Under the pieces are notes generated by a model. That model ran no database searches. It was not told where the DNA came from and was given only the letters and a program-made list of their open reading frames with translations. From Petaurus breviceps papuanus (lineage: Eukaryota > Chordata > Mammalia > Diprotodontia > Petauridae): DNA of 64,000 nt. Within the stretch, counting starts at the first letter, position 1; each line of letters opens with the position of its first letter. Made by a program: the position numbers and the translations under genes. The stretch is taken from positions 71,230,989 to 71,294,988 of the forward strand of contig JAMXIF010001253.1 of the NCBI GenBank assembly GCA_028583685.1, given 5' to 3'. Shown in pieces: positions 9,975 to 21,659 of the stretch.

Positions 9975-11660
9975 AGTCAAATCAAGTCAGCAAGCATTTG
10001 TTAAATACCTACTATGTTCCAGAGACTGTAAGAATTAAGGAGACAAAAGCAAAAACACCACCTGCCTTCAAGGAGCTCACAATCTGTTGGGGGAGAAAAC
10101 ATACAAAAAATTGTGTATTTGCAAGATAAATAGGAGGCAGTCTCAGAGGGAAGACACTGGCATTAAGGGAAGGCAAGAAAAGCTTTTTTGCAAAAGGTAG
10201 GGTTCTAGTTGAGGCTTGAAAGAAGTCAGTAGGTAGAGATGAGAAGAAAAAGTCCAGGCATGAGAGCAACCAGTAAAAAGACACAGAGCAGGAGGGCTGC
10301 CTTATGTGAGGAATTAATCTCAAGGAAATCAGTATCACTAGATCATAGCAGACATGGAAGGAAGAAAATTATAAGAACATTGGGAAGAGAAGAAGAGGTC
10401 TGTTTATAAAGGGTTTTAAAAGCAAACAGAAGACTTTGTATTTGGTCTGGCTGGTAATAAGAGGTTACTAGTGTTTATTGAATGGAGTGTGGTTGTGACA
10501 TAGACAGACCTATGCTTTAGAAGATCTCTATTTTCATAGCTGAATGAAGTATGAACTAGAGTGGGGAGAGACTTGAGACAGAAAGACCAATCAGAAGGTT
10601 ATTTCAATAGTCCAGGTTAGAGGTGATAGGGGCATACGCCAAAGTGGCAGCTGTGTGAATGGAGAAAAAGCAACATATAAAAGACACATTATGCATCTCC
10701 AGGACTTGGCAATAAATTGGGTATGGGAAGTAAGAGAGTGAGGAGGTATCAAGGAAGACATCTAGATTGCAAGCATGACTGGGAAGATATTGGTTTCTTT
10801 AGTAATAATAAGGAAGTTAGGAAAAGAGGAGGATTTGGAAGGAGATAATGAACTTTGTTTTTGGAATACTGAGTTTAAGATGTCCTTGAGACATCTCATT
10901 TGAAAAGTCTATTGTAGGTACAAGACTGAAGGTCAGGAGACAGGTTAGTAGTGGGAAAACAGATCTCAGAACCATCAATATAGATAGGATAATTAAACCC
11001 ATGGGAGTTGATGGGATCACTAAGGGAAATAGTATTGAAGGAAAAGAAAAGAGGACCCAGGATAGAGCTTTGAGGGCTCATATCCATTTGTACAGGGCAT
11101 GACTAGATGAATATCCAGCATAGGAGATTTAAAAGAAGCAGTCAAGCAGGTAGAAGAAGAAACTAGGAAAGTAGTGGTGATCAATAGTGGCAAAAGCTGC
11201 AGAGAGGTCTAGAAGAATGAGGATTGAGAAAGTGCTTTTAGATTTGACAGTTAAGAGATCATTGGTAAATTTGTTGAGAGCAGTTTCCATTGATCAAAGA
11301 GATTGGCAGCTAGACTGCAAAGAGTTAAAAGGAAACTGAGTGAAAAGGAAATGAAGGCATCTATTATATGGCTTTTTCAAGGAATTTAGCCAAGAAAGTG
11401 AGAAGACATATAGTGTTATAAATACTGGGTATGGTTGACTGAAGCAAGGGCTTTTTTTTTTAAAAGGATGGAGTACACATGTATTTGTAGGCAACCAGCA
11501 AGTAGCCAGACAGATTGAAGATTAATGGTAGAGTGGGGAGGGTGGGCAGAAGTGGAAATAGTGAGGTCTATGGCAATCTACTGAAGAAGACAGGATGGAA
11601 TAGGATCACTTGTAGGTGTTAGAGGAGATTTGCCTTGGCAAGGATTTCTATGAGTCAAGT
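9975..11660 (-). repeat. L2 LINE, long antisense copy
   Basis: It begins with the reversed L2 3' end (AGTCAGCAAGCATTTGTTAA, CTTCAAGGAGCTCACAATCT) and runs back into the polymerase. Minus-strand frames show GPLFFSFNTISLSDPINSHG followed by FNYPIYIDGSE, aligned with L2 'LGPLLFSLYT..LGDLISSHGFNYHLYADD', and MSQGHLKLSIPKTKFII, aligned with 'MSHRHLKLNMSKTELII'. Stops and frame changes are frequent, so it is inactive. Confidence 0.8.
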
Positions 11661-11759
11661 TTAAAGGAGAAGATACTGGGGAGAGGCATGATATGAGATG
11701 ATGAGGGGTGAATTCATTAATTCATATTCTATACAGCTACTGAAGTATCTTTTTTTTTA

Positions 11760-11955
11760 CAGCAGCAGTTTCTGTTTTTTAATAGAAAACATAAGGATCA
11801 AATGGACCTTTAAAATTATAAAAAGAATATTTCTAAAATCAAGTGATACCATTTTACATAACAGAGACAAACTAGATTCCTTTCCAATAAATTCAGGGGT
11901 GAAACAAGGATGGCCACTGTTACCAATTCTATTTGACATAATGCTAGCATAAATC
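11760..11955 (+). repeat. L1 LINE reverse-transcriptase fragment
   Basis: The plus-strand frame at 11698-11952 ends SFPINSGVKQGWPLLPILFD followed by IMLA, corresponding to the L1 ORF2 motif '[23 protein letters not shown]'. Cys to Trp and Ser to Leu changes and the short length mark a dead fragment. Confidence 0.8.
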
Positions 11956-12074
11956 TATAGCTCATAGCCCATTTACATAGAATTTTCCTCATTGGTAGGG
12001 ATTGATTACTTAATGCTGCATACTTGCATGAGAAGAGAATTGTCAAGAGTTTGAGAGAGAAGAAATCCTGGTCT

Positions 12075-12500
12075 TTGGGCTCCCAACTTTAAGAAATATA
12101 TGTGGTCAATTAAAACACATTTCTAAATTGGCCATATTAAAAATTTATCTCATTCTGAACTCTGAGCCCTTCACTCTATCAGGAGGTGGATAGCATGTTT
12201 CATCTTTAGTCCTCTGGAATCACAGTTAAGTCATTATATTGCTGAGAGTGCCTAATTCTTTCAAAGTTCTTTGCCTTTACCACATTGTTGCCATTGTACA
12301 AATTGTTCTCCTGATTCTGTTCACTTCACTCTTCATCAGTTCATATAAATTTTCCCAGATTTCTCTGAAACTTTTTTTATCATTTTTCAGCATAATAATT
12401 GGTCACATTTCCATACCATAGCTTGTTCAGCCTCAATCTCTGGGAACCCCTTCAGTTTCTAGTTCTATATGACTATTTTGTAAAAGTAAAAACATATGCA
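12075..12500 (-). repeat. L1 LINE 3' fragment, antisense
   Basis: GGTGGATAGCATGTTTCATC, CTCCTGATTCTGTTCACTTC, ATCAGTTCATATAAATTTTC and ACCATAGCTTGTTCAGCC follow the marsupial L1 3' region in reverse complement. It abuts an L1 polymerase piece in the opposite direction, so these are two separate insertions or a rearrangement. Confidence 0.75.
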
Positions 12501-12514
12501 TAAATATATCTGAA

Positions 12515-13090
12515 GTATCTTTCTTTAAGCATAGGTCTGACCATGTTATTCCCCTCCTCAATAAAATCCAGTAGCCTCCTGTGCCCTCTAGGATAAGTAT
12601 TATTCCCTCCCTTTTTTTTGGCTTTTAAAGCCCTTCACAGCCAACTTACTTTTCCAGTCTCATTACATGTTATTCTCAGCTATGTACTTCATGGTCCAGC
12701 CAACTCATCTTGCTGTTTCTCACAGATAAGCCACTGTCTCCTATCTCTCTCTATACCTTTGAAGTCTCCAGTTTGTTTCCCATTTCTAGATTGTACTCTT
12801 TCCTTACTATGATGCTTAGAATCCCTTGTTTCTTTCAAGCCCCAATTTAAACACCACCTTGTCACATTGAAGCCTCCCCTGATCCCCTTCCTGCTGTGAA
12901 TACCCTCCCTCCTCAAACCACTTAAAATATATGGGCATTTTACTTCTGTATGTACATGTTATCTATGCCAGTGGAATTTCAGCTTCTTAAACTCAGAAAT
13001 AGTTTTATTTTTGTTTTTTGTATCTCCATTGCCTTCTAGCTCATTGACTGATAAATAATAAGAACTTAATAAATGCTTGTTGATTCATTC
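12515..13090 (+). repeat. L2 LINE 3' end, right half of a split copy
   Basis: ATAGGTCTGACCATGTTATT, AAAGCCCTTCACAGCC, TTTCAAGCCCCAATTTAAAC, ACCACCTTGTCACATTGAAG and a terminal TTAATAAATGCTTGTTGATT are the L2 3' region in the order that follows the block ending near 9973. Confidence 0.8.
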
Positions 13091-13192
13091 ATGACATTTC
13101 TGTTTAGTGAATTGCCTCAGGTGGGGCAGTAGAATTGATATCCTGCTGGCCAATGGAACAATGTCTATTTAATCAAGATAAGCTTCATCTGC

Positions 13193-13640
13193 AGCGAGAG
13201 ACAGCTAGGTGGTACAGAGGATAAAGTGCTAGGCCTAAAGTTGGGAAGCTGTTGTTCAGTAGTTTTAATTATGACCCCATTTGGGTTTTTCTTGGCAAAG
13301 ACACTGGAGTGGTTTGCCATTTCCTTCTCCAGCTCATTTTACAGATGAGGAAAATGGGGCACAGTTAAGTTATGTATCAGAGAATAAGTATCTTAGCCCA
13401 GATTTGAACTCACTCAGAAAGATCCGAGTCCAAATCTAGCCTCAGACACTTACTAGCTGAGTGACCTTAGGAAAGTCATTTAACCTTTCTCTACCTCACT
13501 TTTTTCAGCTGTAAAATGGGGATAATAATAACACCTATTTCACAGGGTAGATGGGAGGATCAAAAGAGATGATATTTGTGAAGGACTTAGGACAGTGCCT
13601 GGCACATAATAGATGCTCTATAAATACTCCTCTCCTCTTT
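13193..13640 (+). repeat. MIR/THER-1 SINE, split by a Mar-1 element
   Basis: The head ACAGCTAGGTGGTACAGAGG is at 13203. After the antisense insertion the body continues GTCCAAATCTAGCCTCAGAC, CTAGCTGAGTGACCTTAGG, AAAATGGGGATAATAATAAC and GGACAGTGCCTGGCACATAA, a complete MIR 3' half. Confidence 0.8.
13250..13415 (-). repeat. Mar-1 CORE-SINE, antisense, inside a MIR
   Basis: CTGTTGTTCAGTAGTTTTAA, GACCCCATTTGGGTTTTTCT, ACTGGAGTGGTTTGCCATTT and CAGCTCATTTTACAGATGAG mark the RTE-type tail and CORE of Mar-1. The head is missing. Confidence 0.85.
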
Positions 13641-13935
13641 CCTTCCTTATTTTGTTCCTTTCTTTCTTCCATCCATCACCTACACCTCCTGACTTCCTTG
13701 GCCTCAGTTCAAGTCTTATCTTCTGCACAAGGTCTGTGCCATTCTTCCTTAGTGCTATTGCCTTCCCCATTCAGATCACTAAGCCGTCTATTTTACATAT
13801 ATCTCAGATCTGCAGCCAGTTGCATATTGTCTCCTACATTAAAATGAGAGCTCTTTGAAGGCAGGGACCATGTTTTTGCCTTTTTTGTAAAGCACTTAGC
13901 ACAGTGCCTGGCACCTAAATAGATGCTCTGTAAAT
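13640..13935 (+). repeat. L2 LINE 3' end
   Basis: TCAGTTCAAGTCTTATCTTC, AAATGAGAGCTCTTTGAAGG, CAGGGACCATGTTTTTGCC and AGCACAGTGCCTGGCACC are the L2 3' terminal sequence. Confidence 0.75.
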
Positions 13936-14859
13936 AAGCCTCCAGACTTAGCAGAGTGTCCAGCACATCACAGATGTGCCAGACAACAACAAATGCTACA
14001 TTTTTGTGACTCTTGAAAATTATTTACAGAAAACTGTTTATTATGCATTTTGCTACTGTGGTGATGGTTGAAAGAGGTAGAGATAGTGAAAATAGTGCCT
14101 TTTCACTTGTTTCAAAGTTTGTCATTCTCTTACAGCTACCTCTGCTAATTGGCCAAACTGTTAGCAGTTGGAATTAATTTCCCACCAAGTTCTCCTTGTC
14201 TTTCTACTGAATTGAACAAAAACTTATTAACTATTATGTGTATAGTACTAATCTGACAAAAAAAAATGCCAAAGTCCCAGAGATTTTAACAGAAATATTC
14301 AAAAAACCCTCCCTTGTCTCTTTTGTTGAGCCTCTTTGCAAATTGTGGACAAATATTTTTCAGTGAAAGAGAATGTCCTCTGACTTTCAAATGTATTTTA
14401 CTATCATTTCCTTTATTTTTTTCCCCTTTTCAGGTAATGATATTAAGGTTTTCTCTGTCTAATAATCTTGTATTTTAGTTTCTTAGACATGATTTGATTC
14501 TTTCACAAATAGTAGTTTTAATAGTTTTTTTCAATCCTTATAATAATTTAATACTTTTTGCTGTACTTATCTTCATTTTTTCCTGAAAACTAGAGAGAAT
14601 TCCCATTGGAATATGCCTATGTCACTCTCAGTTGGTATAGAGGAATTACTGTTGAATACTGCTAGGTAACTGTTTCACCTCTCCTACTGTTGTCAAACAT
14701 TGTCATTACTGCCTCTGTCATACTTACCAACACCATTCTCACTAGCCTGAGAGTGACAGGACAGTTATTTAACCTAAATCTCATCGTAGAGTAATTAATT
14801 CTATGTCAAGATTTTGGAAAGACTTCTACTGAGAGCTATCTTGGATTTACTTATTCTCA

Positions 14860-15060
14860 ATACTTACCTAACTCACTTGGAACAGAGAAATATCAGATTT
14901 GTAGATGATACAAACCAGCTACTGAAAATCATCATCGAAATATTATAATTAGTCCATTAGTATAAAATATTGATAAATAAAATGTGGATGAAATTAAATC
15001 AGATCAAGAGTATGTATAATTTTCTGGAAAAAATTATTTATATGATGAACTGCAGAGGTT
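14860..15060 (+). repeat. CR1/L3 LINE polymerase fragment
   Basis: ATATCAGATTTGTAGATGAT followed by ACAAACC can be read as IRFVDDTN, like the CR1/L3 polymerase motif FADDTK, followed by poorly preserved sequence. It is short and diverged, hence the low confidence. Confidence 0.4.
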
Positions 15061-15204
15061 ACAAAATTAGATTGTATAATTATAGGACTGTTACTGTTGT
15101 GGGAAATCCTGCTGGATCCTAAGCAGTCCCCAATGGGAGTCATTCGTTCATTCGTTATTCAAGTTTTCCTCATCAAAGTTTATAGGATGATTCCTTTTCT
15201 TAGG

Positions 15205-15430
15205 AATTGAAGAATTGTAGAATTTTGGAACTGACAGCCCTCCTAGAGATCATCTACCCTCTCCTTCAATGTAGGAATCCCTTCTATAGCACCCATAAAA
15301 ATAGTCATCAAACCTTTGTTTTAATATAGTTAGTAAAGGAGAGATTCCCAAATTATAAGGCCACTCACTCTCTTATTAGACAGCTTTAAAACTTTTCTTT
15401 TCCTCCAGTTTAAAATCCTTCTAAAAACAA
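15205..15430 (-). repeat. CR1/L3 LINE fragment, antisense
   Basis: AGAATTTTGGAACTGACAGC, TAGAGATCATCTACCC, ATTAGACAGCTTTAAAACTT and TTTCCTCCAGTTTAAAATCC follow the reverse complement of CR1/L3 3' sequence. It ends about 250 bp before exon B. Confidence 0.45.
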
Positions 15431-15682
15431 ATTTCATTAACAGAAATTGTGTTTACAAACTCTATCATGATTTTCACATTTCTATAGGAATTTAATGGTA
15501 TATTTTCTGTTTAAAAATACTCTGAAATAAAAGAAAATGCAAAAATAATTTTGCTTAATAGTTTAATAAAATATTATTTATGATAGTTTTGTATTTCCAG
15601 CATTATAAACTGATACTTAAAAGAATTTAGAAGAACCAAAATTATAAGGACAATTTAATCAAAGATTGTTTTTTCACTTCAG

Positions 15683-15791
15683 GTTGTTGTGCCACGCTAT
15701 GAAAGACCATATAGTGCGTGTTGCCAATGAAGCTGAGTTTATTTTGAATCGACAGAGGGCTGAGGATGTCCACAAACATGCGGAATTTGAG
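15683..15791 (+). CDS. NBEA: NBEA internal exon B (DUF1088 region)
   Basis: This is a 109-nt exon between a strong pyrimidine acceptor (TTTTTTCACTTCAG) and a consensus GTAAGT donor. Its first base completes the AGG Arg codon left open by the previous exon. The 36 codons that follow read [19 protein letters not shown], then [17 protein letters not shown], with no stop. In LRBA I recall LSHAMKDHL, FILSRQRAEDIHRHAEFE. Here [14 protein letters not shown] and VHKH match NBEA instead. The segment is helical and charged, with no signal peptide or membrane segment, as expected for a cytosolic scaffold. The exon leaves phase 0, which fits exon C directly. Codon use and open frame support a functional host exon rather than a retrocopy, because introns are present on both sides. 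Confidence 0.93.
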
Positions 15792-15799
15792 GTAAGTTT

Positions 15800-18290
15800 T
15801 TGAGAAGAGATGGGAATTCAGCTTTTCTCTTTTCAGTCAGTTATCACGTATGTGTAATCCTGAATCAAAAAAGAGTGATTCTTTTTTTATTTTTAAAAAA
15901 GAAAAAATACTTTGAAGGCATTTTAGACCACTTTTTTTAAAAAGTGGATAAATGTCAGACAAAAAGTACTAGCTTATTTTCTCACGTCTCACTGAAATCC
16001 AGGATAATATTCATAACTTGAAGAAATTTGTCAATCACAATGTTTAATAATTCAGTATAGCAGTGTGTCAAATATTTAAATGGAATTTTACTAACTTTCT
16101 GAAGGAAAATACAAGTAAAATTTTAAATGTAATTTTTTTTTAACTAGCCAGATTTTCTAAATAAATGGAAAGATACTGAAGGTAATGGGGTTGTTACACA
16201 AGTGAACTAATAGTTTTATCAACCATTCTGCAAATTGTTCTTACTTCTTAACCCAGTATTTAGTTTAGTATAGCATTAATTTGATTTTCATTTTCTTTGC
16301 TTGTATTATCTAGTATAGTACTTCTAAAGCATTGGTATTTTCTCACCTGTTTTTCAGTCATTAAGTACTAAGAATAGTTTGAAAGATGTCTTTCATCTCT
16401 ATTTGGTGTAAAAAAAAAAGGATGTAATATTCAAATTGCTATAAATTCAGTTTTTACAGAAATAACCAAATTATTTTAAAATGCTATTTTGTAGTTTTTC
16501 AAGTTATTTGCTCCATTCTATTCTGTATTGCTAATCTAGTGTATATTCTGTTCTAAATCTTCTAAATCTGTTGTTTTAAATATTTTCATTAGATAATATT
16601 ATGCTACATTCCCTTTATAAAACCAAATTCACTATACTCTTATGCAAGTATTTAAGATATTTGGGTGCCCTTGTATTACAATTGGTTTGAACTATCACAC
16701 TGAATGAAAAAAAATATAGCTGTGCTATTTTACTAACATGTCATGGTACACCAACAAGTATGGTTTGGTTGGGAATTAGAGACCATGTCCTCAGTTTTGA
16801 TGAGGTTCTTATCTAAGTGAAGCAGCTCTCTCAAACTTACAGTTTGATGTACTAGTTCTTTTGCTCTTTGACCTTGCTGTAAAGGATGAAACACAGAGAT
16901 ATCTGTTGTCGTTTTCAGTAGACCTAACCTTTACTTCACTTTGTCAGACAGACATCAGGCACTTGTCATATGGGACTGCAACAACTTTATTACTATCTGT
17001 ATACTAGATATTTTAAACTTTGATAAAAAGTAAATTTACAATAAAGTGTATATTGGAGTGAAGTTTCATATTTCCTCAACAATAAATAACATTGGATCTT
17101 TATCAGGATATGATGCAGTAACTTAAGATGACAAGAAAAGATCCAAGTTATCTATTCTTTGAAGAATATGTTTAAGTATACGATCTGTCAGAACTCTAGG
17201 CTTAATGAAAATATTCAATTAACTTTCAGCCTCTGTTAGCAAATAAGATTTGGAATATTAACTAAATTCCCTAAAGGAACATCCTTAAGTCAATCTTCTT
17301 TTCCAGTAAGAAAACCAAGATGTTTTATGGGATATAAACATTTTAATTGTATTTGTCATATGAAAACCTCTAAAATGGGATTTAAAGCAAAAAGATAATA
17401 CTTAGTAGATTTAACACTTAGTTAACCAGTAGAGAGCCTTAATGTAGGCCCCTGATAATTCCACTGTCATTGAAAAGATAACATGATGGTTTGGAATTTT
17501 TTGAAATATTAATTACAGATTATAGACTTATAATGAGGAAATTCTTATACCTCACTTAGGAAAAATGAATATAGTACATTGTTAGTAGGTTTTGTTCAAT
17601 AAATGTAACTTGCTTTTAAAACTAAACTGTTTTATCTTCTTAGGCTGGAACTATCATAATAAATGAATGCATACTTTACTATTGTTAAAAAAACTGTTAT
17701 TGGACTTTGCGATTCTATAAATTAAGAATTTTTTGAGAAACTTAAAAGTATATTTGTAGGAATTTTGTAAAGGTTGCTTTATAAGCTTCAAATAAAGAAG
17801 AAAAGCTATATTTAATTTGTGATGGCAGCTTCATAGTTAACATTCATTTGGTTAGCCTCTGTAATTGTTAAGGAAGAAAAATGAAAATTTAATTTTACTG
17901 TCCAATGAAGCTGATGAAATATTAACCTCATTACTGAGGCAGATCATTGTACTAATTGGTGCTTCCCTGTACAAGAAGATAAATTGAAAAATGAATTAAC
18001 CCTTTATAGGTTGATACAGGGGGCTACTTTTCAAAAGAAATAAACCAGAATAGTGGTCTATAATAGTAAATGGGCTACATACGGGGAAATATTAAAATGC
18101 TTAAGTATCTACAACAAAAGGTTCTTTTTTTCCCCCAGAGAATAATGTTGCTCAGCCTTATGAAAGGCTAATGTGAAGCAAGTTGCCTCATTTTTTTTCA
18201 TTATTAATTGTTAACCACTGAGAAAGTACTTGGTAATATTAAAATATTAGTGAGCTTCTCTATACTAAAGCCTTTTTTTGGTCTGGACTG
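15800..18290. other. Repeat-poor intronic stretch after exon B
   Basis: I recognise no transposable element in these 2.5 kb. The stretch is AT-rich, with short homopolymers. Segments near 16720-16990 and 17870-18000 have a less biased composition. No splice-flanked frame is evident. Confidence 0.5.
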
Positions 18291-18339
18291 GTGATTTCAG
18301 TAGGCTGCTCTCTATTAGGAAACACCTTCCAACTAATAG

Positions 18340-18490
18340 AGATAAGAAACTCTTCTGTAATTGATTGGCTTAAAGTGTTTCCTGAAGCACTGAGAATTTA
18401 AGTGACTTGCCTAGAGTCATATAACCAGTATCTATCAGAACTGAACAAAGACCTTCCTCACTTGAAGGCACTGCTAATCATTGTTTTATA
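18340..18490 (-). repeat. MIR-like SINE, antisense
   Basis: AGCACTGAGAATTTAAGTGA, CTTGCCTAGAGTCATATAAC and CAGTATCTATCAGAACTGAA match an antisense marsupial MIR variant. Confidence 0.6.
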
Positions 18491-18729
18491 CTCTTATTAT
18501 ATTGCTTCTCAATATACTATCAATTTGTTATGCACAAATCCAAACTAACAAAAAGACTGATACACATGTTCATTTACTCTTATAGAATTCTTCAGTACCA
18601 GAAAGGATATTCAGTTGTCTCTCTGTGTAGCTAAACTTTGTCATAGATATGAACAGATATAGCCCACAAGACAACTGAAATAGGTAGGGAAAAATGGAGA
18701 ATAGAGAAAAAGTTTCAGTAATAATAAAA

Positions 18730-19170
18730 ATAACTCAAATTTAGATATAATTTTAATATTTACAATTCACTTTCCTCACCCTATAAGAGAGGTACAAATA
18801 TATATATATATTTTTTTTTTTCATTTTTCATATGGTTCCTTGATTTCTTTGTTGTGGGGAAATTTCTTCCTCTGATAAAGATCACCAAGTTGTCTATAAT
18901 TCATGTTAGGTTTGGAAAGGTTTGATGATTTGCCAAAAGTCACATGGCTACTAGGTATCTGAGTCAGGATTTGAACTCAGTCTTCCTTACTACAAAATCA
19001 GTCCTCCAGACATTTTACCATAATTCCTCTTAAATGCAAATATCATAGTCCACATTTTAAAGATAAAAACCCTGAAATTCTAGGAAATTCAGTAACATAT
19101 CCAAGATTACATAGCTAATAAGTATAAGAGCTCAAAACTGATATTCTTTTGTTCTAAATCATAGTTCCCA
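18730..19170 (-). repeat. Two MIR-like SINE fragments, antisense
   Basis: The first copy shows GATTTGCCAAAAGTCACATG, GCTACTAGGTATCTGAGTCA and GGATTTGAACTCAGTC (to about 19020). The second shows CCAAGATTACATAGCTAATA and AGTATAAGAGCTCAAAACTG (19040-19170). Confidence 0.6.
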
Positions 19171-19179
19171 ACAATGTTG

Positions 19180-20040
19180 ACCATGATTATCCCATTGTAA
19201 CATCAGATTTATGTATTCCCATGTGATAGTAGTTCTGCTCTCTTCTGTGAATTGAAAAAATAATGGACAAATGCTACTGAAAATTCATTAATACTTTTAA
19301 ATAAATGTATTTTACTATTCACAAAAATATCTACATATATATGTAAAAAATAACATTGTATGCAGAAAAATTATTTATTTGGTTGCCACAGTGCCCTCAT
19401 CTGTTGCCTCATTGCACCCTAGAGACGACCTCTGTTCTTAACTGATAATGCCAGGATGGGCCCAGGAATGGACATAATCTGATTTCCAAAGAAAGCCTAG
19501 CAGAAAGGCTCAGAACTACTATATTGGCCACTAGGTCATTATTCCTTTTGCTATGAAGATAAACAAAATTATTTTTAGTCCTGAGTGAGTGCCTCCCTTT
19601 ACCTTCTGCAGTGGCCATAACAGAATGACCGAATAGAGTGTAGTGATACTTAAAACCTGTTTTTAGACTGTCTAGAGACAAAGCTGTTTGGTACTTTGAA
19701 TATAGTATCCTTATCTCAACAAGTCCAGTGATGACTGTGTAGGAATACTTCTACAGGAACCGATTCATGCCCATCTTTACACTTAAGAGAAAGGAATTTA
19801 GAACAGAGTTTGAAAGTACAGCTCAATGGAAAGATGGTACACAGGTCCACCAAGGAAAAAGAAATCAAGGAGGTCTTAGAGTTGGTTTTATCAGTGTGTC
19901 AAAAGGAAGCAAGAAGCTCCATTTCATGGGATACTTGGTCATCTTTTACTGTGTATTGAAATAAGCATTTGTAAAAAGACCTTCATGAAGGTAATCACAG
20001 CTTGTACCTCAGTTGAACTAGAGGGAATCAAGAAATACAT
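19180..20040. other. Unassigned intronic sequence
   Basis: No family is recognised. Two open frames of 90 (minus) and 65 (plus) residues occur here. Neither has recognisable motifs, and both look like chance frames. Confidence 0.4.
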
Positions 20041-20350
20041 CTTGTAGAAGATAACATTTGAGCTACTTTAACCTTGGAAAGAACCAGAACTTCTGAGGGA
20101 AAAGGGGAACGAGAGAAAGCCTTCCAAGCATGGAGGATAGCCTGTACAAAGGCATAGATACAGGAGATGAAATGTCATGTGTGAAGAATACCTGCTTTGG
20201 TTGGAATGCAAAGTACATGAGGAAAGATAAGGTGTAATTAGCCTGGAAAGGTGGGCTTGCTGGAGCCAGATTGTGAAGGGTTTTAAATGTGAATCAAAGG
20301 GGTGTATTTCTTATCCTGGATTCAGTAAGGAGCCCCTGAAATTTCTTGAC
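20040..20350 (-). repeat. L2 LINE fragment, antisense
   Basis: AAGCCTTCCAAGCATGGAGG, AAATGTCATGTGTGAAGAAT, GATTGTGAAGGGTTTTAAAT and TTATCCTGGATTCAGTAAGG track the reversed L2 3' region. Confidence 0.6.
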
Positions 20351-20764
20351 CTGTATCTGAGGAATATTCATTTGGCAATTGAGTCTGCAGGTTTCATAGA
20401 GGGAAGCAAATAAATGCCACCCGAGTGGCTGATGAATATCCACGGTCTAGATTATGACAAGCAGTTGGATGAATATCCTATAGAGCTGATCTATCCATAT
20501 ATGTCTTTCACACACTGCAGATAGACAGGGAATTGAATAGAAAGAGGAGAATTGGGTGGATGTGCTAAATTATGTAGTACTTTTAACGACCCCAGATTTT
20601 TCCTCAAACATCAGCTCAAAAGAAAGTGTTGCCAGTAAGATCATAGCATACCAGTCTCTAGAGAAATAAATGCCAGTGGGGAGGAACATGATTCTCCAAT
20701 TGAGAATTTACAGGAAGACATAAACTAGAGTCACAGGATAAAAAGAACTGATTTGTGGACATGA

Positions 20765-20950
20765 TTCCTAAGCCTGTATATCCATCCCTATTCTGCTTCC
20801 TGAGGTACTGTGACAAATCTCCCACTGCCTCTTATACATCAGGAACTTAAGGTCTCCTAAGCATGGAAAACTTAACATGTCCGAAACATAACCCACTTTC
20901 TTTGTCCCCAGGCTCTGATTCTTCCTAACTATGCTGACTAGAGCATTACT
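20765..20950 (+). repeat. L2 LINE ORF2 fragment
   Basis: CAAATCTCCCACTGCCTCTT, ATACATCAGGAACTTAAGGT, AAAACTTAACATGTCCGAAA and CATAACCCAC follow L2 plus-strand sequence around the 'RHLKLNMSKTE' coding region. Confidence 0.6.
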
Positions 20951-21434
20951 ATTCTTCATTTGTGATCTTCACTTTTGGAAGGAGCATTCGCATGAATGAA
21001 ACCGTAACTTCATCAAAATATAGAAATGTGATAGCTTTTTTTTTTCCTACTGAGCCACACTGTATATGTTTTAGATTAAAAAAAAGATAAGTAGTCTCAT
21101 AAAGTTTTGACATATGTATGGGAGACAATATATTGGAGTACCCTTACGAAGGCACTTGACTTTAAAAATCAATTGAGGCTTTTTTTTTTGTTAACAAACA
21201 AAAGTCTATTTACTATGATAATCATATTCTCTACACCTTTCAGTCCAGTTCTCTGATTATAGATATGTGGTCTGATGTAGAATATTATTTGACAATGCTG
21301 TCCTTTTTCCTTTTCATAACTTCGTCAAGGATACCCTCAATTCATGTATGACTTATTCTTTAAAAATAAGGAGATAATTTTGCACTGCAGCCCTATGATT
21401 AGTAATATCAAGTGAAGCACAAAACATGGAAGTG

Positions 21435-21640
21435 TATACAAGATCACATGTGACAGCAATTCCCAAGAGATGGCAAGGTGTTTGCAAATGGCATGCTAAT
21501 TGCACCAAGTCCTATAACATTGTCAAGCCTTTTATATGAGAATTCATAGTCCCTCAAAAGAGTTTGGCCTTACTATCCACAAAGGAAAGCCTAATGGATA
21601 ATTAATGCCTATTCATCAGGCTGTGGTGTACAATTAGATA
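21435..21640 (+). repeat. RTE LINE polymerase fragment
   Basis: Plus-strand pieces read GMLIAPSPITLSSLLYENS and, in another frame, FGLTIHKGKPNG. Both fit the RTE polymerase pattern '(F)ADDIVLIA...LLxEL...GLxIxxxKTKWM'. At least one frame change and a degenerate catalytic motif show it is dead. Confidence 0.6.
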
Positions 21641-21659
21641 AGTAACCTGTAGAGCTCAG

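Larger units (their letters stand above)
151..15682 (+). other. NBEA: NBEA intron between exons A and B
   Basis: This intron is 15,532 bp, starting GTAATT and ending TTCAG. It carries the repeats listed separately. Outside them (for example 151-1240, 2260-2790, 2980-3740, 4680-6340, 8050-8560, 13940-14850) I see only AT-rich intronic sequence, with no exon-like reading frame flanked by splice sites. Confidence 0.85.

Noticed and set aside
10012-10338. 108-residue minus-strand frame
   Set aside because: It lies in the 3' region of an antisense L2, and its downstream neighbours carry L2 polymerase residues.
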